From NCBI RefSeq assembly GCF_024868665.1, contig NC_079898.1:5280096-5344095 (forward strand): a stretch of DNA of 64,000 nucleotides, written 5' to 3'. A program made the position numbers and the translations under genes. Under the pieces are notes generated by a model. It searched no databases and was not told the origin of the DNA. It was given only the letters and a program-made list of their open reading frames with translations. Numbering within the stretch: the stretch's first letter is position 1; every line of letters starts with the position of its first letter. Origin of the DNA: Triplophysa rosa. Lineage: Eukaryota; Chordata; Actinopteri; Cypriniformes; Nemacheilidae. Of this stretch, positions 57,167 to 64,000 are shown one piece after another.

Positions 57167-58322
57167 TGTCACGAATTAGTAGAGAGTCAAATGCAGGGTT
57201 CAGACAATATTTATTGTTGGGTAACAAACAGCCAGAAAAGCAGAGATTCATATAACTTAACCACAGCAGTGGAAACAGAGCAGAGTTCAAGAGACGACCA
57301 ATCTGTAATAGGCTCGAGCGCTCGGCCGGGGTGGTTAGGTACAAAAGAAAGAAGGCTACGTGCTACGTTGGTCCTTGAGGGACAAAAGTCCCCGAGGTGA
57401 CAAAACGGGGAGCTAGATCCACAGTTCTTAGAACTCTCAGCCAGTCAGGGTGAGCGCCGCCGAATGGGCACTTGAGACCAGCATACGAGAGGCCAGTCCG
57501 TGGCGTGGGAAGATAGCAAGGCCCCACCAAAGGGGAAGTCCCAAACTTAATGTCCACTCGAGGTAAGGATTCAAAAGACAAGGCACCCTTGAAAAGGTAA
57601 ATCCCACCTTGTTGAAATACCCGTTGCACGGTAAGGGTTCACAGGGCAGAAACACACTTCCACAACAGGAATACTTCCTCTTGGCCGATATACCCAAGAA
57701 CCCAGAACTAATCCACTTGGTGAGAACACACTTGAAAACTGGTAATAACTCCACTCGACTGAGAATTCTCCGGCAACAGGAATCCTTCCACTTGATTGAA
57801 GAGATGCTTGAAGATCGGGACCCGACCGCTTGGTAAGGCACCCACTTGAAACCGGAACTAGATCACTCGACAGCAATCACTCCCTCTACAGGAAACCTCC
57901 ACTTGACAGGGTAGGAGCTAGAACACTGGAACCAGACCACAATGTAGATTTCTCACGCGGACTGGGTTTGTGATCGCTAGGTAGATATCATAAAGCAGCG
58001 GAGACCCGGAAGTGCACCAATAACTCCGGAGCCAGACAGGACAAGACAAGGTGAAAATTACAAGACTGATTTTTACAAGACAAGACTAGTTTTTAGCAAG
58101 AGATCAACCAAAAGGGTATTAACTCTAAAGGACTGACACGGGACAAGTGAAAACACAGGGAATATGAAGGGACGGAATCAGAGAAGGAAGGAGAAGGGTG
58201 GGGTGAAGCATGCGGACTCCGAACACGTGGCAAGCTGTCAAAACAGAGTCACGTGTCCGACATAACAAAGACAGAGGACAATAAGGAAAATAAATAGGAA
58301 GTGCTAGACCCGAGACCTGACA
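57167..58322 (-). repeat. Solo LTR, 1156 bp
   Basis: TGTCACGAATTAG...CCTGACA ends with an exact 5-bp duplication GTCAG (57162-57166 and 58323-58327). The minus orientation is preferred because AATAAA occurs near its end (57208 region) and a TATTTATTTTCC box near its start. The middle is built from degenerate CCACTTG units spaced ~30-60 bp. No internal retroelement genes remain, so LTR-LTR recombination removed the body. Confidence 0.78.
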
Positions 58323-58327
58323 GTCAG

Positions 58328-58480
58328 TTTGACATAATTTGACTTTAACCCATTTAAAAGTAAGTACGTTAAGTACCATGCAGCCTTGTTTCAAAAGAGA
58401 TGGCAACAGAGAGGCAGAAGTTATAGATGGTTGCTTTTAAAAAAGGGTAATATTGCAGCTTATTACTGTGTATTATTATA
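58328..58480. other. Short spacer between the solo LTR and LINE 1
   Basis: No feature is seen. The plus-strand L2 element begins at about 58480. Confidence 0.4.
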
Positions 58481-58632
58481 CGGATATAGACACGGTAGAT
58501 CACACCATACTCCTACATAGGCTGGAAAACTGGGTAGGGCTTAAATGGCTCGGTTCATACCTTAAAGGGAGAGGTTACTATGTGAACATAGGCAACCATA
58601 CATCTGACTGGACACCCATGACTTGTGGTGTT
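58480..58632 (+). pseudogene. L2-type LINE reverse transcriptase, 5' piece
   Basis: The plus frame reads DTVDHTILLHRLENWVGL and the YLKGRGYYVNIGNHTS to MTCGV stretch, the RT blocks just before the GVPQGS motif of CR1/L2-group LINEs. It stops at 58632, and the matching continuation (PQGS-like) resumes at 60290 on the same strand after the minus-strand element. The upstream part of the LINE is missing (5' truncation). Confidence 0.85.
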
Positions 58633-60289
58633 AATAATAATAATAATAATAAATTTTATTTAATGGCGCCTTTCAGGACACCCAAGGACACCTTACAACA
58701 GAAACACAAGCAAATAAAACACCAATACATAAAATAAAAATAAAAAGCACAAAGGATTACAATGAATAAGCAGATTTAAAGAGGTAGGTTTTGAGTTTTG
58801 ATTTAAAAATGTTGAAAGAGTCCAGCTGACGGATATGGATGGGTAGTGAGTTCCAAAGTTTAGGGGCAGCGTGACTAAAGGCCCTGGCCCCCATTGTGAC
58901 CATTTTAACAGAAGGAATGAACAGGAGACCAGAAGAGGAGGAACGGAGGACACGGGATGGAGTGTAAGGGTGGAGTAAATGAGACAGATATGTGGGAGCA
59001 AGGTTACGGAGTGCCTTAAAGGATAGGAGAAGGAGTTTATATTGAATTCTTTGGGATATTGGGAGCCAGTGAAGTTGGATGAGGATCGATGTAATATGTT
59101 CTATTGATTTAGTTCGGGTAATAATTCTTGCAGCAGAGTTATGAACATTCTGGAGTCTTGGAGAAGCTTTTGGGGTAAACCGGAAAGAAGGGCATTACAG
59201 TAATCGAGACGTGAGGTGACAAGGGCATGAACAAGAACTTGGGTTGAGTGCTGGGTGAGTGATGGGCGGAGTCTAGAAATGTTGCGTAAATGGAAAAAAG
59301 CTATGCGGACTGTATTGTTAATATGTGAAGTAAAAGAAAGAGTAGAGTCCAGTATTACACCTAAACTTTTGACCTGAGAGGAGATGGGAACCAAACAGCC
59401 TTCAATGCTTATACTGATCGATGGGGATTTGGAGAGTGTAGATTTGGAACCAATGAGAAGAACTTCACTTTTATTACCGTTAAGTTTAAGTTTGTTATTT
59501 GTCATCCAAGATGTAATGGCCTGTAGACAGTCAGTAAGTGCAGTGGGGCATGATGAAATACTGGGTTTTGTGGAAATGTACAGTTGAGTGTCGTCAGCGT
59601 AGCAGTGAAAGTAAATACCAAAGTGCCGAAAAATATTACCGAGGGGGAGGATGTAAATGATGAACAAAAGGGGACCTAACACTGAGCCTTGGGGAACTCC
59701 ATGATGTAATGGGGATAAAAATGACTTTCATTTGTACAAACTGTTTCCTGTCGGTGAGATATGAGTTGAACCATTTTAGAGCAATACCAGAGACCCCAGT
59801 GCCAGCCAAACGCTCGAGTAAAACTGGATGCGAGATGGTGTCAAAGGCGGCACTAAGGTCAAGGAGGATAAGGATGGAGAGAAGGCCAGAATCAGCTGCA
59901 CGGAGGAGATCATTGGTGATTTTAACTAAGGCTGTTTCAGTGCTATGTTTAGAATGAAAACCGGATTGGAATGGCTCAAACAGATTGTTATTTTGAAGAT
60001 GATCCTGAAGCTGTGTTGTAACGGTACGTTCAAGAATTTTGGCAGTAAAAGGTAGATTAGAAATGGGACGGTAATTATTGAAGTTATTGAAGTTTGGAAT
60101 CTAAACCAGGTTTCTTAATAATAGGTGTAACTGAAGCAGTTTTGAGTGATAATGGAACAATGCCGGTGGACAATGATAAGTGAACTATAGCAGCGAGGAC
60201 AGGGGAGAGTGTAGAGAGACAAGATTTAACAAGAAATGTTGGGAGTGGATCAAGGGAACAAGTAGATGAGCGAGCTGAGATGATGTGTT
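58633..60289 (-). mobile_element. L2-group LINE inserted into another L2 LINE
   Basis: A 5'-truncated copy on the minus strand. Its 3' tail is an (ATT)n run (58633-58651 on plus as AAT units) preceded by GGCGCCATTAAATAAAATTT. GTGTT occurs at 58628-58632 and again at 60285-60289, giving a 5-bp target duplication. The interrupted host LINE reads correctly across the join once the insert is disregarded. Confidence 0.85.
58700..60284 (-). pseudogene. L2-group reverse transcriptase remnant (insert)
   Basis: The RT N-terminal part is at 60284-60090: SLDPLPTFLVKSCLSTLSPV and SLKTASVTPIIKKPGLD. The catalytic part is in another frame from ~59690: [14 protein letters not shown], then YADDTQLY with the YADD box, and [29 protein letters not shown] and [13 protein letters not shown]. 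The region ~60080-59690 is frameshifted, and the C-terminal end to 58700 is broken by stops. It is inactive; N-terminal endonuclease sequence is missing because of 5' truncation. Confidence 0.85.
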
Positions 60290-61220
60290 CCACAGGGCTC
60301 GATTCTCGCTCCGCTCCTCTTCAATTTGTAAATGCTCCCACTTGGCCAAATAATGAAAAAGTACCAAATTGCCTACCACAGCTATGCAGATGACACTCAG
60401 ATCTACCTAACCCTCTCACCCAATGACTACAGTCCTATTGACTCTCTTTGCCAGTGCATTGATGAAATTAACAGCTGGATGTGTCAAAACTTACTTCAGT
60501 TAAATAAAGACAAAACTGAAGTCATTGTATTTGGTAACAAGGATGAAACTAACAAGGTAAACACATACCTTGACTTAAGAGGTCTAAAGACACAAAGTAA
60601 GGTAAAAATCTTGGTGTCATTTTAGATTCTGACCTTAGTTTCAGCAGTCATGTCAATGCACTAATCAAATCCGCGTACTACCATCTCAGAAACATAGCCA
60701 GAATCAGATGTTTTGTCTCAAACCAAGATTTAGAGAAACTAGTTGATGCTTTCATCACCAGCAGGGTGGATTACTGTAATGGACTCCTTACAGGTCTTCC
60801 CAAAAAAGACCATCAGACAGCTGCAGCTCATACAGAATGCTGCTGCCAGGATTCTGACCAGAACCAAAAAATCTGAGCATATCACTCCAATCCTCAGGTC
60901 CTTACACTGGTTACCAGTTACTTTTAGAATCAACTTCAAAGTATTATGAATTGTCTATAAATCACTCAATGGTCTAGGACCTAAATACATGTCAGATATG
61001 CTTATTGAATATAAACCAAACAGACTTCTCAGATCATTAGGATCAAGTCAGTTAGAGATAACAAGGGTTCACTCCAAACAAGGCGAGTCAGCGTTTAGCC
61101 ATTACGCCACCCATAGCTGGAATCTGCTTCCAGAAGACATCAGATGTTCACCAACAGCAGCTACTTTTAAATCCAGATTAAAAACACACTTGTTTAGCTG
61201 TGCATTTACAACCTGAGCAC
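60290..61220 (+). pseudogene. L2-type LINE reverse transcriptase, 3' piece
   Basis: Resumes the RT of the interrupted LINE: QGSILAPLLFNL, MLPLGQIMKKYQIAYHSY and the YADDTQIY catalytic box near 60382-60405. Next are WMCQNLLQLNKDKTEVIVFG, RVDYCNGLLTGLPKK and LRSLHWLPVTFRINFKVL, then the conserved tail ATHSWNLLPEDIR with FKSRLKTHLF. A 1-nt loss near 60610 and a 1-nt gain near 60805 shift the frame and restore it; a TGA interrupts at 60947. It was non-functional even before the insertion. Confidence 0.88.
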
Positions 61221-61470
61221 TGTGCTGGTTTACATCAACTGCACTTCTATTTCTATTTTCTTTTTCTTTTTATATATACACTCACATTTTTAATCAATTT
61301 TATTGCTGTTTTATTGTTTCTTAAAATCTAAAGTTGTATTTGTGATCTTAAATCATTAACATTGTAAAGATACGTCTTATTTCTCTTTGTCAATCATTTT
61401 ATGTAAAGCACTTTGAATTGCCCTTGTGTATGAAATGTGCTATATAAATAAACTTGCCTTGCCTGATATA
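61221..61470 (+). repeat. L2 LINE 3' untranslated tail
   Basis: Contains GTAAAGCACTTTGAATTGCC and GTGCTATATAAATAAACTTG, the typical L2 3' terminus, ending in a short CTTGCCTTGCCT repeat near 61455-61465. Confidence 0.8.
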
Positions 61471-62299
61471 TACTGTAAATTTAATGCATACAGTATACAT
61501 GCATATAAATACATAGCTATTAAAAATAAAGTATATTAAATTTCATTCTATATTGAGTGAAGTGTGAAAAACAAGCCTTGATTACAAGTAAACTCACAAT
61601 TTAACCTTATTTGACTTCTCTAATAATGAAATAATGATTCCTGTGTAAAAAATTCAATTTTAGAGCAAACACATTAATACAGTATAAGGCTATATGCAAA
61701 AATAAAATGACGACATAATAGCTCATCATCGAGCCCAACTGAGCATCATCCTGTTTAGTTATGAGAGTTCTATTTTTATCAGTAAATAAATAACAACGTC
61801 TAACAGATAAGTACGACTGCCAGTAAACATGCCTATATGACAGTCATATGATTTTGTTAGCGTGAAGCTCACTTTATCTTCTCTGGCATGACGGGTGCAG
61901 AATAAATGATTCAGTGCCACGGTCTCATTTAACGGTGTAAGAATGAAAGATTCATGTGCCACCATTCGTCCCAGTGAGATTAACACAGAATGACGTGTAG
62001 AACAAACAGAAATGTGGGCATCAGTGGTCATAAGAGTGAGAAGAAATGGATGATTGTTCAAAAGCATGACATGCCAACAGAGACGAGAGTAACATCCATA
62101 AAGCTATGACTTTACAATGTGCTAAAGTGACAGTTTAAATGCCTCAAATCATGAGTCTTGTTGCCAACTTGTTGGGCAGAGGTGTTCAGTTATTTTTTTA
62201 GCCAAACAGACTTACAGTTTGGGCTTCAAGGATGATAAAACTGATTTTACAAATCATTGACTTCAATGAAAGGAGAAACATGAAGTTATAGAAACCAAA
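61471..62299. other. Non-coding stretch
   Basis: Frames such as 61759-62067 show no recognisable domain. Confidence 0.4.
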
Positions 62300-63246
62300 G
62301 CATCACAGAGTCTTGGGGATAGGTTCTTTTGACTTGCTGCTGTTGCTTACTGAACCAGCTGAGGAGTTCGGGAGCACAGACGAGGGCGTCCGCCAGCGGC
62401 TGCCCGAGATCGTGGTGCTGGAACAAAGAGGTTTCAGTGGGGACGGAGAGCCCGCGGCCGTGCTCTTGGGACGAGGTGGGATGGCGGCCATAGAGGGAGC
62501 GGAGGAGTTGCCGCCGTTGGCCTTGAGCCGGAATCCTGTTACCAACAGCCATGATGGTGAGGAACAGGAAACGGGGAACTTGTTGCCGGCTGCCCTCAGC
62601 CAGAAGCCATCGCCGGCCGCCAGGAGGCGGAGGAGGATCGGGCCGTCCACCAAACGTCCAGCACCACAGCATAGCACCGCGAGGAAGAGCCTCTCGGCTG
62701 GCTGAGGACCGAGCGACGGCGTGTCGGGGAACTGGACTATTTTTATTTTCCTCTCTCCCCTCTCTCGTCCCTGTCGCTCGGGGTGCTCCCGGCTCCGTTC
62801 TCTCGTCTCGTCGGTGCGTACCCCCAGGTGCTGGGGCTCTCAAGGGGGGCCCCCCCGGGGGGGGAGTAAGCACAGGCGCAGTGGTACCCCCCGGCCTGTG
62901 AGGGGCGATGGGGGTATGTAGCGAGGAAGGCGGGACGAGAGCCGTGGGGCAGGAAGGCGGGGCCGGTGGCGTGAGTGATAATGAATATCAGCTGTACGCG
63001 CACCGGTCCCGCATGCCTCACAGGGAGCTAGGGAGCATAAGAGGACGAGCGACGGGACTGCCGATGAGAGCGGACCCGGGCCTGGAAATAGGTTAAGTTT
63101 GTTTATGTGTTCGTGTGGCCGGCAGTCGACCGTGAGGTGGCTGCTGGCCTGTTATTTGCTGTTTATTGTTTATTTATTTTGGAATTAAAGTTTGTGAATG
63201 ATGCCGGTTCCCGCCTCCTTCCTTCCCTACATTGAACTTTGTTACA
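62300..63246 (+). mobile_element. 3' end fragment of a second Ty3/gypsy-type LTR retrotransposon
   Basis: GC-rich internal sequence (about 62300-62916) ends in a GGGGCTCTCAAGGGGGGC stretch and a GATGGGGGTA purine tract next to a 330-bp LTR (62917-63246). The internal part has no intact domain, and neither gag nor RT was recognised. The LTR ends resemble those of the Gmr1-like element, suggesting a related family in the opposite orientation. The 5' border is approximate. Confidence 0.65.
62917..63246 (+). repeat. 3' LTR of the second gypsy-type element
   Basis: It begins TGTAGCGAGGAAGGCGGG and ends CATTGAACTTTGTTACA (TG...CA). Compare TGTGGCAAGGTGGGCG and TTGAACGTTTGTTACA in the LTR at 34099-34485 read on the minus strand. 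GGAATTAAAG near 63181 gives a possible ATTAAA signal. No partner LTR was found upstream. Confidence 0.7.
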
Positions 63247-63348
63247 GTGTGATTCGGAATTTTTGAGTATTTTTACTTTCAAAACAAGTTATTTCACAAA
63301 TTATAAAATAATTGTGACTTATGATGGCTTTATAGAAACTTTGGTTAA

Positions 63349-63748
63349 AGGAACAGTTCATCCAAAAATGACAAATCTGTCATCGTTTACTCACCCAGGT
63401 TGTTTCAAACCTGTATACATTTCTTTGTTCCAATGAACACACAGAAAGATATTTGGAAGAATGTTAGCAATTTTCAGATCTGTGACATCATCCACTACCA
63501 TAGTAGGAAAAAATATTGTATTTTTTTTGTTCTGTTGAAAACATAATGGGATATTTTGAAGAATTTAGGAAAACAACGAGTTCTCGGGCACCTTTAACTA
63601 CCATTTAATTCTTCCCACTATGGTAGTGATGTCTCGGAAATGAAAATGACTGACATTCTTCCAAATATCTTTTAATTTATACAGGTATGAAATAACATGA
63701 GCGTGAGTAAATGATGACAGAATTTTCATTTTTGGATGAACTATCCCT
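63349..63748. mobile_element. TTAA-flanked MITE (AGGGATAGTTCATCC type), complete
   Basis: TTAA at 63345-63348 and 63749-63752. The ends AGGAACAGTTCATCC and GGATGAACTATCCCT are inverted, continuing AAAAATGA. CTACCATAGTAGG and CCACTATGGTAG in the middle are mirrored. It is non-coding and the best preserved of the three related copies. Confidence 0.78.
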
Positions 63749-63810
63749 TTAAGTGATTATTCAATCACATGTTTACTTCACAAATAAAAAATAAATAATA
63801 AATAATATTC

Positions 63811-64000
63811 GGAGCCAGGTGGTCGAGTGGTTTGTGCTCCGACATGTGGCGCCGGTGCGTCCTGGGCGACCCGAGTTCGAGTCCCGGCTCGTGGTCCTTT
63901 CCCGATCCTTCCCCCTCTTTCTCATCCACTTTGCTTCCTGTCCTCTCTGAAAAGAGTCTCTCTCTCTGTCAAATAAAGGCAAAAAATACGCCAAAAATAA
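63811..64000 (+). mobile_element. tRNA-derived SINE at the window edge
   Basis: GGAGCCAGGTGGTCGAGTGG (A box) and GAGTTCGAGTCCC (B box), then a CCTTTCCCGATCC pyrimidine-rich body and AAATAAAGGCAAAAA tail. The head looks like a Ser- or Leu-type tRNA with a long variable arm, but the acceptor stem is not closed, so it is not called as a tRNA gene. It may continue past 64000. Confidence 0.68.

Noticed and set aside
62286..62901. Long overlapping frames on both strands as host genes
   Set aside because: High GC yields long chance frames; the context is the internal end of a gypsy-type element next to its LTR.
63811..63885. tRNA gene call (A and B boxes)
   Set aside because: The acceptor stem does not pair and a SINE body and tail follow, so it is a SINE head.

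Overview
This window looks like vertebrate, and most probably teleost, nuclear DNA. It is AT-rich with long non-coding stretches, a (TC)n/(AC)n microsatellite, and a dense mixture of repeats typical of cypriniform fish: HAmo-like tRNA-derived SINEs, TTAA-flanked MITEs, hAT and Tc1/mariner MITEs, L2-type LINEs, a DIRS element and Gmr1-like LTR elements. I find no convincing host protein-coding exon, rRNA gene or functional tRNA gene. Every long open frame that resembles a known family belongs to a mobile element, so the window is probably intergenic or lies inside a large intron.

Layout. 1-6.4 kb: unique sequence with a common fish repeat, a small hAT MITE (2536-2819) and a TTAA MITE (from 4313). 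6404-7475: a hAT-type element with an exact 8-bp target duplication, followed directly by a mariner-like MITE. 7796-11621: a degenerate DIRS-type tyrosine-recombinase retrotransposon on the minus strand, with inverted terminal repeats, an internal complementary region, gag remnants, the end of RNase H and a partial recombinase; no reverse transcriptase is visible. 11.6-28.7 kb: mostly unique DNA with scattered MITEs, microsatellites and possible conserved non-coding segments.

28713-34758 is a nested composite and the centrepiece of the window. A ~0.9 kb TTAA-flanked Kolobok-like DNA transposon with a THAP zinc-finger remnant is split by a young, almost full-length Ty3/gypsy-class LTR retrotransposon on the minus strand. 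Its LTRs are 387 bp and differ at one base, its target duplication is CTAAC, and its primer site resembles tRNA-Phe. The pol order is protease-integrase-RT-RNase H, which is Ty1/copia-like and marks the Gmr1 group. Its Gag carries a SCAN-like capsid segment and a CCHC knuckle. Three frames cover gag, protease-integrase and RT-RNase H. Both frame breaks lie on runs of G.

35-57 kb: a hAT element with subterminal repeats (37274-38072), HAmo-like SINEs, a tRNA-derived SINE, the 3' end of a LINE with a zinc-knuckle and restriction-like endonuclease tail plus ~120-bp tandem repeats, a TTAA element with an internal palindrome, and a 1.95 kb foldback element with very long inverted arms. 57-64 kb: a 1156-bp solo LTR, an L2 LINE inserted into another L2 LINE exactly at the RT GVPQGS motif, the 3' end and LTR of a second gypsy-type element, a TTAA MITE and a tRNA-derived SINE at the edge.

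All calls rest on reading the sequence and remembered family features; no database search was run.
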